Assembly: GCA_030697165.1 (NCBI GenBank)
Contig: JAUYQQ010000008.1
Span: 315,001 to 379,000, forward strand
Source: Acidobacteriota bacterium
Lineage (GTDB): Bacteria > Acidobacteriota > Vicinamibacteria > Vicinamibacterales > UBA2999
Reading direction: 5' to 3'
DNA length: 64,000 bases
In this document: positions 52,605 through 60,536 of the stretch, piece by piece
How positions within the stretch are numbered: the stretch's first letter is position 1
How the letters are laid out: every line of letters begins with the position of its first letter
Made by a program: the position numbers and the translations under genes
The notes under the pieces: model-generated
Databases searched by the model: none
What the model was told of the DNA's origin: nothing
What the model saw: the letters and a program-made list of their open reading frames with translations, nothing else

Positions 52605-52658
52605 GGGGCGCACTTTAGTGCGCCCGTTGCGGTCGGACTAAAGTCCGACCCTACGCGT
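52605..52658. repeat. Two palindromes, GGGCGCACTTTAGTGCGCCC type
   Basis: GGGCGCAC-TTTA-GTGCGCCC and GTCGGACT-AA-AGTCCGAC lie in series between dnaN and gyrB, flanked by GCGTAGGG and CCCTACGC, which pair with each other. Related in design to the element at 34926. Confidence 0.75.
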
Positions 52659-52668
52659 CACCTACGCG

Positions 52669-53778
52669 TCAAACGCGCATCGGCATGATGACGTAGGTGT
52701 AGTCGTAGCCATCGGCCCCAACGGGTTTCATGACGGCCTGGCTTACTTCGTCCTTCAGCTCGAGCGCCACGACTTCCGATTCGACGACGGCAAGGAAGTC
52801 GAGCACGTATTGGGCGTTGAAGCAGATGGTCAGCGACGGCCCGTTGTATTCGACGGGAATGGGCTCGCGCGCTTCACCAAACTCCGGGCTGCTCGAGGTG
52901 ACCTCGACCTTGCCCTTCTCGAGGATCATCTTCACGGCACGCGAGCGTTCGTTCGACAGGATGGCGACGCGCTTCACGGCCTGCGTCAACCGGTCGCGCT
53001 CGAACTCGATGTGCTTGTCGTTGCCCTTCGGAATGACTTTCTCGTAGGCGGGAAACTGGCCGTCGATCATGCGCGAGATCAGGAGGCGCGGGCCGATCTC
53101 GAAGAACAGGTGATTCTCACCGCGTTCGTATTTCACATCCACGTCGCTGTCGGCCAGCAGGCGGCCCAGTTCCGCCAGCGTCTTGCGCGGCAGGATCGCC
53201 TTGATGTCGTCGCCCTTGGCGCCCTCATGGTTCACGTTGACCAGGGCCAGGCGGTGGCCGTCGGTGGCCACAAACGTCATGCTGTCAGCCCGCAACACAA
53301 ACTGCGCGCCGTTCAGGTAGTAACGCGTGTCTTCACCGGTGATGGCGAACTGTGTCAACGCCACCATCTGCTTGAGCGACTTGCCCTTGATGGTGGCCTT
53401 GGCGCCGCCGCCGGCTTCGGGCAGGCTCGGAAAGTCTTCGCGGGGTAGCGTCGGCATTTTCGAGCTGAACTGCCCGCCCGAAACTTTGACGGTGGTGCCG
53501 CCCTTGTCGGTTTCGATGTTGACGTCGCCGTCCGGCAACGAGCGCACCACCTCGTAGAACTTCTTGGCCGGCAGCGTGACCGCGCCAGGCTTGCCTACTG
53601 CAGCCTCACAGCGGCTGCGTAGCGCGACTTCGAGATCGGTGGCGAGCAACGTTACCTCGTTGCCCGATGCTTCGAGCAGCACGTTCGCCAGAATTGGAAT
53701 CGTGTTCTTGCGCTCGACGATCTGCTGAAAAAATTGCAGTTCCCGCACAAGATCGGCTTTCCTGGCGACCAGTTCCAT
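52669..53778 (-). CDS. dnaN: DNA polymerase III beta sliding clamp
   Basis: A 369-residue clamp of three similar domains that tethers the replicative polymerase. Start MELVARKADLVRELQFFQQI. Recognisable parts: NTIPILANVLLEASGNEVTL, LATDLEVALRSRCEA, and the C terminus YDYTYVIMPMRV, which matches the family's YVxMPMR ending. GAAGG upstream of the ATG (spacing 10) is a plausible ribosome binding site. It follows dnaA on the same strand with the putative origin between. Confidence 0.97.
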   Translation of the reverse strand: MELVARKADLVRELQFFQQIVERKNTIPILANVLLEASGNEVTLLATDLEVALRSRCEAAVGKPGAVTLPAKKFYEVVRSLPDGDVNIETDKGGTTVKVSGGQFSSKMPTLPREDFPSLPEAGGGAKATIKGKSLKQMVALTQFAITGEDTRYYLNGAQFVLRADSMTFVATDGHRLALVNVNHEGAKGDDIKAILPRKTLAELGRLLADSDVDVKYERGENHLFFEIGPRLLISRMIDGQFPAYEKVIPKGNDKHIEFERDRLTQAVKRVAILSNERSRAVKMILEKGKVEVTSSSPEFGEAREPIPVEYNGPSLTICFNAQYVLDFLAVVESEVVALELKDEVSQAVMKPVGADGYDYTYVIMPMRV

Positions 53779-54007
53779 AGCGCGGCTACCTTCTTAGAAT
53801 TAGAGAAAAGGCGAAGACAATAAAGTATACAGGAAGTAGGTCCTGTTTACGAAATTTCCAGCGGGTATAAACCCTTATTTTCCAATTATTTAAACTGTGA
53901 ATATTTCTGTGGGTAACATGCGGGTTGCCGGACGCGGCAACAGGGGGCTTTCGCCCAATCCGCAGCCATCCGCAAACCTTGCACAGTTGAGGTTGTGGAA
54001 AACTCGT
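53779..54007. other. Candidate oriC part 1: dnaA-dnaN intergenic region
   Basis: Three DnaA-box-like 9-mers in one orientation (minus-strand reading): ATATTCACA (53904-53896), TTACCCACA (53916-53908) and TTTTCCACA (54002-53994), each one mismatch from TTATNCACA or TTATCCACA. Between 53864 and 53908 is the most AT-rich stretch of the window (TTATTTTCCAATTATTTAAA), a plausible unwinding element. The location between dnaA and dnaN is the classic one. Confidence 0.6.
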
Positions 54008-54082
54008 CAGTAGCCAGATTCCAGATGCCAGTAGCCAGGAAAGACGAGAGTTTTTCTGGCTACTGGCTACTGGCTACCGGTT
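54008..54082. repeat. CAGTAGCCAG phrase hairpin at dnaA end
   Basis: TCAGTAGCCAGATTCCAGAT and CAGTAGCCAGGAAAGA face TTTCTGGCTACTGGCTACTG then GCTACCGG. The loop has GAGAGTTTTT. It abuts the dnaA stop codon. Confidence 0.75.
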
Positions 54083-55490
54083 ACTTGAATTGGTCCAACA
54101 GATTCTTCACCTGCTGGTCGAATTCAGGCGTTTTCTTCCGCATTTCCTCAACCTTCTTGATCGAGTGGATCACCGTCGAGTGATGCTTGCCGCCGAAGCT
54201 GCGGCCAATTTCAGGCAGCGAAGCGTGCGTCAGCGCCTTGCACAGGTACATCGCAATCTGCCGCGGCATCGCCACCGACTTTGAGTTGTTGCGCGAGCGG
54301 ATCTCGGCCGGCTTCATCTGGTAGTACTCGGCCACGAACTTCTGGATCTGCTCGATCGTCACGGCCTTCTCGTCGTGATCGATTACGTTGCGCAACACGT
54401 CCTGGGCCAGTTCGATGGTCAGTGGCTTGCTCGTGAGCGACGCATAGGCAATCAGGCGAATCAGCGACCCTTCGAGTTCGCGGATGTTCGACTTGATGCG
54501 CGTCGCCATGTACATCGCCACGTGATCGGGCAACTGCAAGGCTTCGCCTTCGGCCTTCTTCTTCAGGATGGCGACCTTCGTCTCGAGGTCGGGCGACTGG
54601 ATGTCGGCAATCAACCCCCATTCGAAGCGCGAGCGCAGGCGTTCCTCGAGCGCCGGGATTTCATGGGGCGGGCGGTCGCTGCTGATCACGATCTGCTTCT
54701 GCGCGTCGTGCAGGGCATTGAAGGTATGAAAAAACTCGTTCTGCGTGCCTTCCTTGCCCGACACGAACTGGATGTCGTCCACCAGCAGGACATCCACGCT
54801 GCGATAGCGCGATCGGAAGTCGAGAATGCGATCGAACCTGACGGCGTTGATCATCTCGTTCATGAACCGTTCGGACGAGATATAGGTGAGCACGAGCCCG
54901 GGATGGTGCTGCACCACGTAGTGGCCGATCGCGTGCATCAAGTGCGTCTTGCCCAGGCCGACGCCGCCGTGAATGAACAGCGGGTTGTACGACCGTGATG
55001 GGGTTTCCGCCACCGCCCGGCAAGCCGCATGCGCGAACTGGTTCGAGGGCCCGACGATAAAGGTGTCGAAGGTGTAGCGGGGAATGAGGCTGCCGGCGCG
55101 CAGCGGCTCGGCCTCGTGGCTCATCACCTGAACCTGTGGAGGCAACTCCTCCTTTTCCACCGGGATTCTGGACGCGGAGGAGGAAGGGGTGCCTGGCGTG
55201 ACGACACCCGCCTCACCCGCCTTACCTGCCCCACCCGCCTGGCCCGCCCCATCGGGCACGAACACCAGCTTGGCGTCGGGACGGCCGACCTCGCGCATGG
55301 CCTCGGCCAGCACGACCGAGTAGTGCTTGGGCAGCCATTCGACGAACAGGAGGTTCGGGACGCGGATGGAAAGGGTCTGGCCCGCATCGGCCAGCAGCGT
55401 CGTTGGCTTGAACCAGGTCGAGAAACTATGCCGGCCGACCTGATCCTCGATACGACTGAGGACCTGGTCCCATATCGTCGTGCTGGGCAT
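54081..55490 (-). CDS. dnaA: Chromosomal replication initiator DnaA
   Basis: A 469-residue initiator. Domain I begins TTIWDQVLSRIEDQVGRHSF; domain II is a variable linker (about 80-135) with an Ala/Gly run [14 protein letters not shown] encoded by a phrase repeat (55206-55250). The AAA+ domain has NPLFIHGGVGLGKTHLMHAI, VDVLLVDDIQFVSGKEGTQN and sensor residues. Domain IV has the DnaA signature RSFGGKHHSTVIHSIKK. A GTG one codon earlier is also possible. A TATAAT (55511-55506) places the transcript start within about 8-10 nt of the start codon. Confidence 0.97.
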   Translation of the reverse strand: MPSTTIWDQVLSRIEDQVGRHSFSTWFKPTTLLADAGQTLSIRVPNLLFVEWLPKHYSVVLAEAMREVGRPDAKLVFVPDGAGQAGGAGKAGEAGVVTPGTPSSSASRIPVEKEELPPQVQVMSHEAEPLRAGSLIPRYTFDTFIVGPSNQFAHAACRAVAETPSRSYNPLFIHGGVGLGKTHLMHAIGHYVVQHHPGLVLTYISSERFMNEMINAVRFDRILDFRSRYRSVDVLLVDDIQFVSGKEGTQNEFFHTFNALHDAQKQIVISSDRPPHEIPALEERLRSRFEWGLIADIQSPDLETKVAILKKKAEGEALQLPDHVAMYMATRIKSNIRELEGSLIRLIAYASLTSKPLTIELAQDVLRNVIDHDEKAVTIEQIQKFVAEYYQMKPAEIRSRNNSKSVAMPRQIAMYLCKALTHASLPEIGRSFGGKHHSTVIHSIKKVEEMRKKTPEFDQQVKNLLDQFK

Positions 55491-55505
55491 CACTGCAAGA
55501 ACTTG

Positions 55506-55571
55506 ATTATAAAGGACTTATCGTTACGGACTGCGGGGCTTTTCCACAAGCTTTTCCACAGGTGTGGAAAT
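55506..55571. other. Candidate oriC part 2: DnaA boxes upstream of dnaA
   Basis: TTTTCCACA at 55540-55548 and 55552-55560 (direct, 12-bp period) and ATTTCCACA in the opposite orientation (55571-55563) lie just upstream of the dnaA -10 TATAAT (55511-55506). They may be origin boxes, sites for dnaA autoregulation, or both. Confidence 0.6.
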
Positions 55572-55621
55572 CTCCCGGGAGGTCCCTTCGACGAACGCTC
55601 ACTCTAGCATGGTGAACACCC

Positions 55622-55651
55622 TTTACAGGGAAGGAGTTAGCGGAACATAAT
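55622..55651 (+). promoter_or_regulatory. Promoter of rpmH-rnpA operon
   Basis: TTTACA (55622-55627), 18-bp spacer, CATAAT (55646-55651). Predicted leader about 84 nt, with GGAGGAGA (55732-55739) 2-3 nt before the rpmH ATG; the core GGAGG has good spacing. Confidence 0.65.
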
Positions 55652-55741
55652 CGTAGGTTCGACCGACCCGCCTTCGCTGCTTCTAGTGGACAGCTTCGGC
55701 GAGGTCTCGCCGGAGCGCAAGGCGCGTAGGCGGAGGAGAAT

Positions 55742-55906
55742 ATGGCGAGATCTAAGAAGGGCAAGCGTACGTTTCAACCAAATACCCGGCGCCGAGCGAA
55801 GACGCACGGCTTTCTGGTTCGTATGGCAACCAAGGACGGCCGGCAGGTTCTAAAGCGCCGCCGCGCCAAGGGCCGCAAGCGGCTCACGGTTTCAGACGAA
55901 AAATAG
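55742..55906 (+). CDS. rpmH: Ribosomal protein L34
   Basis: A 54-residue basic protein, [20 protein letters not shown] then [20 protein letters not shown] and [12 protein letters not shown]. All L34 hallmarks are present: KRTFQPN, HGFxxRM, GRxVLxRRRxKGRxRL. The N terminus is a few residues longer than in E. coli (MKRTFQPS). A strong GGAGGAG site precedes it. It begins the rightward origin operon, rpmH-rnpA-yidD-yidC-jag. Confidence 0.96.
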   Translation: MARSKKGKRTFQPNTRRRAKTHGFLVRMATKDGRQVLKRRRAKGRKRLTVSDEK

Positions 55907-55980
55907 GCTTGAGCCTTGGGGCTTGAGGCTTGAACATTTCAAGCCCAGGTCCCAAGCCACAGGCCCCAATCCAGCCACGC
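55907..55980. repeat. GGCTTGAGGCTTGAA phrase hairpin
   Basis: CTTGAGCCTTGGGGCTTGAG and CTTGAACATTTCAAG with CCCAGGTCCCAAGCCACAGG form an imperfect hairpin between rpmH and rnpA, related to the GGTTCAA family. Confidence 0.6.
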
Positions 55981-55981
55981 G

Positions 55982-56368
55982 ATGGCCAGGTTCTTACCAG
56001 CCGAGCATGTTCGCAAGCGGGCCGACTTCGAACTCATTTACAAGACAGGTTTTAAGCGGTCCGGCCGCCTCATGACCATGTTCACGAGGGAGCGCGAGGC
56101 TGGACCGGCGCGTCTTGGCATTGCCGCGACCCGCAAGATGGGGGCGTCGGTCGAGCGCAACCGGGCAAAGCGGCTGGCCCGCGAGCTGTTTCGTCACCAT
56201 AAGCCGGCCGGCGCGGTCGACGTGGTGGTCGTGCCGCGTCGTGAAATGCTCGAAGCCCCCTATGCTCGTGTCGAGACCGAGTTCCTTTCCTTGCTGGCGA
56301 GGGTCCCTTCGACTCGCCCGCGTCCGGCTTTGCCTGACGCGAGCTCGCTCAGGGCAGGCAAGGCATGA
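55982..56368 (+). CDS. rnpA: Ribonuclease P protein component
   Basis: A 128-residue basic protein that assists the RNase P RNA in tRNA 5' maturation. It has the conserved RNR motif in SVERNRAKRLARELFRHHKP, preceded by ARLGIAATRKMGASVERN and the N-terminal VRKRADFELIYKTGFKRSG. The last 22 or so residues (VPSTRPRPALPDASSLRAGK) are encoded by a phrase repeat (56305-56363) and are not part of the fold. Stop overlaps yidD (ATGA). Confidence 0.94.
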   Translation: MARFLPAEHVRKRADFELIYKTGFKRSGRLMTMFTREREAGPARLGIAATRKMGASVERNRAKRLARELFRHHKPAGAVDVVVVPRREMLEAPYARVETEFLSLLARVPSTRPRPALPDASSLRAGKA

Positions 56369-56586
56369 CTAGGTCTGCGCGCATCGCGCTTGCGTTGATC
56401 CGCGTATACAAGATCGTGCTCTCGCCGCTCTTTGCCGGCAGCTGCCGCTACATGCCTGGCTGCGCCGACTACATGACCGAGTCGATCACACGCCATGGAG
56501 TGGTCCGCGGCGGCTGGCTGGGCACGAAGCGGCTGTGCCGCTGCCACCCGTTCGGCGGTCACGGCTACGATCCGGTTCCACACTAA
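56365..56586 (+). CDS. yidD: Membrane protein insertion efficiency factor YidD
   Basis: A 73-residue protein with the full family signature: IRVYKIVLSPLFAGSCRYMP, GCADYMTESITRHGVVRGGW and RLCRCHPFGGHGYDPVP. It sits between rnpA and yidC as in most bacteria and helps YidC-dependent insertion. Start ATG overlaps the rnpA stop by 4 bp. Cys pairs at CRYMPGC and CRCHP are conserved in the family. Confidence 0.95.
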   Translation: MTRSARIALALIRVYKIVLSPLFAGSCRYMPGCADYMTESITRHGVVRGGWLGTKRLCRCHPFGGHGYDPVPH

Positions 56587-56625
56587 ATCATCCAATCACC
56601 AAGTCACCAGACCACGAGATCATTT
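56587..56625. repeat. ATCACCAAGTCACCAG phrase repeat
   Basis: Tandem ATCCAATCACCAAGTCACCA-type units, the family of 19632-19695, fill the yidD-yidC gap. Confidence 0.55.
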
Positions 56626-56633
56626 AAGTCCCC

Positions 56634-58403
56634 ATGGAACGTAGAGTCTTAATCGCGATAACCCTGTCATTCCTGGTGCTGTTCCTGTTTCAGCGCTTTG
56701 TGATGCCGCCTCCCGCCTCCGCGCCGGAAACCCCCGGCGCTTCGGCGGGGCAAGCCCCGGGCACCGCGGGGCAGGCCCAAGCCCCCGGGACTCCAGCGCC
56801 TGGGAGCATGGCCGCCCTTACGCAGTCGAGCAACCAGTCGGCGCCTGCCGCCGTCGCGGCGCAGCCGCCGACGGTTGGCGCGGCTCCGGTTGAAGCCGCG
56901 GGTAATGCGACACCCTTGGGCCCCACTGTCACTGTCGGCGAAACCGCCGACCGCGAGATCGTGGTCGAGACCACGACCGTGCGCGCGACGTTCACCAACC
57001 GCGGTGGCCGCCTGCTGCACTGGGTGCTGAAGGAGTATCGCAACGAAGACGGCACGCCGCTCGACCTCGTGCCGCAGGGCATTGGTCCCGATGCCGTGAA
57101 GCCCTTCTCACTCGTCGTGGATGACCCGGCCGTCACCGACCGCATCAACAGCGCCCTCTACAAGGTCAGCGTCCCTGGCAACGTCGATGCGACCTCGGCG
57201 GCGCAGACGCTGACGTTCGAGATGTCGGCCTCCGACGGCTTGAGCGTCACCAAGTCCTTTACCCTCGAGCCGGCCGGCTACCTTGTTACGTTTAGCACCG
57301 TGGTGCAGTTGGGCCAGGCGCGGCTGAACCCGTCGATCCATTGGGGCGCCGGGCTCGGTGACGAGATCGCGAACCGGCCGCCGACGTCGTTCTTCTCGCC
57401 GAGCACCGTGGTGCCCGCCCAGCCCATGATCTACACGGACGGCGACGTCGAGCGCGTGGCGCCTACCGCCGCGGGCTCACAGGAAGCACCGTTCCGCTAC
57501 GCGGGCGTGTCGGACCACTATTTTGCCTCGCTGCTGCTGAACGAGGCCTCGCCGGTGCCATTTCGCATCGATTACGCCCCGGTCAACGTGCCCGTCGCGA
57601 GCGAGCCGGGGCGCATTGCCACTTACATGACCTACGCGGTGCGCTACCAGTCGGCGCGGGAGACGTCGCGGTTCTTCTTCGGCCCGAAGGCGTTCAACGA
57701 CCTCAGGGCGGTCGATACCGAACTGGTCCGCTCCATTCACTTCGGCATCTTCTCGTGGCTCGCGGTGCCGCTGCTGAACGCGCTGCAGTGGGTCCACAGC
57801 TACGTCGGCAACTGGGGCTGGGCCATTGTCGTCCTGACCATCCTGATCAACCTCGCGATGTTCCCGCTCCGCCACAAGAGCGTGGTGTCGATGAAGAAGA
57901 TGCAGGAACTGCAGCCGCAGATGAAGGCAATCCAGGAGCGGTACGCGAAATACAAGATTACCGACCCCGAGCGGCAGAAAATGAACACCGAGGTCATGGA
58001 GCTGTACAAGACCAGGGGCGTGAACCCGGCCAGCGGCTGTGTGCCCATGCTGCTGACCATGCCGTTCCTGTTTGCGTTCTACGCCATGCTGTCGGTGGCC
58101 ATCGAGATTCGCGGCGCCCACTTCTTCGGCTGGATCCATAACCTGTCGGCGCCCGATCCGCTGTTCATCACCCCGGTGCTGATGGGCGTGGCGCAGTTCT
58201 GGCAGACCAAGATGACGCCGACCACGGCCGACCCGACCCAGCAGAAGATCATGATGTTCATGCCCATCATGTTCACCTTCATGTCGCTGTCGTTCCCGAG
58301 CGGCCTGGTGATTTACTGGCTGGTCAGCACGGTGTGGACCATCGGGCAGCAGTACGCGACCAACTATTTGATTGGCGCGCCGGCAAGGAAGATCGCAAAA
58401 TAG
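56634..58403 (+). CDS. yidC: Membrane protein insertase YidC
   Basis: A 589-residue insertase. The N-terminal helix is MERRVLIAITLSFLVLFLFQ; a Pro/Ala/Gly-rich linker (about 25-95) and the large periplasmic P1 domain (about 100-350) follow. The conserved five-helix core has LLNALQWVHSYVGNWGWAIV, MFPLRHKSVVSMKKMQELQP and MLLTMPFLFAFYAMLSVAIE. The positively charged hydrophilic groove Arg is likely in PLRHKS. The P1 domain shows it is of the Gram-negative type. Confidence 0.95.
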   Translation: MERRVLIAITLSFLVLFLFQRFVMPPPASAPETPGASAGQAPGTAGQAQAPGTPAPGSMAALTQSSNQSAPAAVAAQPPTVGAAPVEAAGNATPLGPTVTVGETADREIVVETTTVRATFTNRGGRLLHWVLKEYRNEDGTPLDLVPQGIGPDAVKPFSLVVDDPAVTDRINSALYKVSVPGNVDATSAAQTLTFEMSASDGLSVTKSFTLEPAGYLVTFSTVVQLGQARLNPSIHWGAGLGDEIANRPPTSFFSPSTVVPAQPMIYTDGDVERVAPTAAGSQEAPFRYAGVSDHYFASLLLNEASPVPFRIDYAPVNVPVASEPGRIATYMTYAVRYQSARETSRFFFGPKAFNDLRAVDTELVRSIHFGIFSWLAVPLLNALQWVHSYVGNWGWAIVVLTILINLAMFPLRHKSVVSMKKMQELQPQMKAIQERYAKYKITDPERQKMNTEVMELYKTRGVNPASGCVPMLLTMPFLFAFYAMLSVAIEIRGAHFFGWIHNLSAPDPLFITPVLMGVAQFWQTKMTPTTADPTQQKIMMFMPIMFTFMSLSFPSGLVIYWLVSTVWTIGQQYATNYLIGAPARKIAK

Positions 58404-58413
58404 CGGACTGATT

Positions 58414-58857
58414 ATGGCAACCAGTGACATCACCGAATTCGTCCAGAAGGTCGTCGACGCGATGGACCTTGAGCTCGAGGCCTCGGCCGAAGAGATGCCC
58501 GACGGCGTGCGCATCAACCTGAACGGCGAAGACGGCAACGTGCTGATCCGCCGCCAGGGAGAAGCGCTCGCCGCGCTGCAGCACATCGTCTCCGCCATCT
58601 ACCGGCACGAGGCCGCCGAAGGCCGCCGGCTGGTGGTCGACTGCATGGGTTACCGCAAGGGCAAGGACGATGAGCTGAAGCAGATGGCGATTTTCCTGGC
58701 CGGCAAGGCCAAGGACAGCGGCCTGGCGCAGGAGATTGGGCCCCTCAACCCCTACGAACGCCGCATCGTCCACCTCGCGGTGGCCGAGGTCGACAAGGTG
58801 ACGTCCGAGAGCATCGGCGACGCCTTCGAGAAGACGGTCATTATTTCGGTGAAGTAG
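58414..58857 (+). CDS. jag: Jag/KhpB-family KH-R3H RNA-binding protein
   Basis: A 147-residue protein with a KH-II domain (about 30-80; EEMPDGVRINLNGEDGNVLI, GEALAALQHIVSAIYRHEA) and an R3H domain (about 85-147; LNPYERRIVHLAVAEVDKVT). It lacks the longer N-terminal Jag_N domain of Bacillus. It starts at MATSDITEFVQ, 10 bp after yidC, the usual neighbour. Confidence 0.9.
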   Translation: MATSDITEFVQKVVDAMDLELEASAEEMPDGVRINLNGEDGNVLIRRQGEALAALQHIVSAIYRHEAAEGRRLVVDCMGYRKGKDDELKQMAIFLAGKAKDSGLAQEIGPLNPYERRIVHLAVAEVDKVTSESIGDAFEKTVIISVK

Positions 58858-58934
58858 CCAGTAGCCAGAAACCAGTAGCCAGGAAAGCTCGTGTCTTTCT
58901 GGCATCTGGCATCGGGCTACTGGATACTGGCTAC
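58855..58934. repeat. CAGTAGCCAG phrase hairpin
   Basis: AGCCAGTAGCCAGAAACCAG and AGTAGCCAGGAAAG face CTTTCTGGCATCTGGCATC then GGGCTACTGGATACTGGCTA between jag and mnmE. Confidence 0.75.
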
Positions 58935-58937
58935 CGA

Positions 58938-60335
58938 ATGTTCTCCACCTCAGACACCATCGTCGCCATCGCCACCCCGGCGGGTCGCGGCGGCCTTGGT
59001 GTCATTCGGATTAGCGGTCCCGACGCCGCTCGGGTGGCAGGCGAACTCGTCGGCCGCGAGGCTCCCTTCAAACCCCGCCACGCCACCTTCGCCAAGTTAT
59101 CCCGACCAGGAGTGCCCTCCCGACAGGAGGCGCCCTCCCGACCCGTTACCGTCCAGGATCAAATCGTAGTTACGTCCTTCCCGTCACCGAGCTCATATAC
59201 GGGCGAGGACGTGATTGAGATTTCCGCCCACGGCAGCCCGGTGGTCCTTTCTTCTATCCTTCGCCGCGCCATGGACGGCGGGGCGCGGCTGGCCGAGCCG
59301 GGAGAGTTCACGCTGCGCGCGTTCTTGAACGGCAAGCTGGATCTGATCCAGGCCGAGGCGGTCGCGGATCTGATTGACGCGGTCACGCCGCTGCAGGCGC
59401 GGGCGGCGTTCGATCAGCTCGAGGGCACGCTGACCGCCGCGATCGGCGCGATCGAGCGCGACCTGTTTGACGTAATAGCGAAGCTCGAGGCGTCGCTTGA
59501 TTTCCCGGACGAGGGTTACCACTTTGTGGGCGCCGCCGAGGCCCGCGCGTCACTGGCAGCGGTCACGGCGCGGATCGAGCAGTTGCTCGAGCAATCCGCC
59601 CGCGGGCGCCTGGTGCGCGAAGGCGCGCAGGTGGTGATTGTCGGGGCGCCGAACGTGGGGAAGTCGAGCCTGTTCAACGCGCTGCTCAACACCAACCGCG
59701 CAATCGTGACGGCCATTCCAGGCACGACGCGAGACATGCTGACCGAGCGCGCCGACATCGGCGGGTTGTCGCTGGCGCTCGTCGACACGGCCGGCGTGCG
59801 AGAAACCAGCGACGTTGTCGAGCAGGAAGGCGTCGCGCGCACGCGAGACGCGCTCGGCGTGGCCGATCTGGTTCTGGTGGTGCTCGATCGCTCGCGAGAG
59901 ACGACGGCCGAGGACCGTGGCATCCTCGACGAGACGGCCAACCTGCCGCGCGTCGTGGTGCTGAATAAATCGGATCTCGCCGCTGTCGTCACCGAACCTG
60001 GCGTCGCAATCTCGGCCCGCACGGGCGCCGGAATCGACGATCTGATCACTGCCATCGCGGGCATGCTGAGCTCTGCTAGTGGCGGCAGCCCTTTCTTGGG
60101 GTCGCCTGAGAAACGCGATCAGCCCGCCGTTACTAACGTTCGCCACACCGCGCTGCTCGAGAGAGCGCGCGCGGCGATCTTGCGCGCGACCGAGGCGCTC
60201 GAGGGCGAGGTCTCCGAAGAGTTTCCGCTACTCGATCTCCAGGAAGCGGCGCACGCGCTGCAGGAGATCACCGGCCGCCGCACGAGTGACGACCTGCTCC
60301 GTCACATCTTCGCGAAGTTTTGCATCGGGAAGTAG
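58938..60335 (+). CDS. mnmE: tRNA modification GTPase MnmE
   Basis: A 465-residue GTPase that with MnmG modifies the wobble uridine of several tRNAs. N-terminal folate-binding domain: DTIVAIATPAGRGGLGVIRI and SSYTGEDVIEISAHGSPVVL. The G domain has GAPNVGKSSLFNALL, GTTRD, DTAGVRE and NKSDL. It ends in the required CIGK. Residues about 56-71 (LSRPGVPSRQEAPSRPV) are encoded by CCCTCCCGAC phrase units at 59099-59145, inserted in a loop of the N-terminal domain. Confidence 0.96.
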   Translation: MFSTSDTIVAIATPAGRGGLGVIRISGPDAARVAGELVGREAPFKPRHATFAKLSRPGVPSRQEAPSRPVTVQDQIVVTSFPSPSSYTGEDVIEISAHGSPVVLSSILRRAMDGGARLAEPGEFTLRAFLNGKLDLIQAEAVADLIDAVTPLQARAAFDQLEGTLTAAIGAIERDLFDVIAKLEASLDFPDEGYHFVGAAEARASLAAVTARIEQLLEQSARGRLVREGAQVVIVGAPNVGKSSLFNALLNTNRAIVTAIPGTTRDMLTERADIGGLSLALVDTAGVRETSDVVEQEGVARTRDALGVADLVLVVLDRSRETTAEDRGILDETANLPRVVVLNKSDLAAVVTEPGVAISARTGAGIDDLITAIAGMLSSASGGSPFLGSPEKRDQPAVTNVRHTALLERARAAILRATEALEGEVSEEFPLLDLQEAAHALQEITGRRTSDDLLRHIFAKFCIGK

Positions 60336-60530
60336 GTTAGACGGTTCAACCACGACGGTTCAACCACGACGGTTCAATCACGGAGGTTCAATCACGGAGG
60401 TTCAATCACGAGGGTTCAATCACGAGGGTTCAAGGACGCCGGTTCGGGGGTTATCCTGAAACCCGTTGAACCCCCGTGTTTGAACCGTCGTGGTTGAACC
60501 CTCGGGCTTGAACATTTTGTGATTGAACTG
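60336..60530. repeat. GGTTCAATCACGAG tandem repeat and hairpin
   Basis: About eight contiguous 14-nt units (CGGTTCAACCACGA, AGGTTCAATCACGG, GGGTTCAATCACGA) face an inverted arm GTTGAACCCCCGTG, TTTGAACCGTCGTG, GTTGAACCCTCG. Units are contiguous, without spacers. Lies between mnmE and mnmG. Confidence 0.85.
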
Positions 60531-60536
60531 CTGTAA

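Noticed and set aside
60336-60530. CRISPR array
   Set aside because: The 14-nt units are contiguous without unique spacers, are partly inverted, and no cas genes are near.
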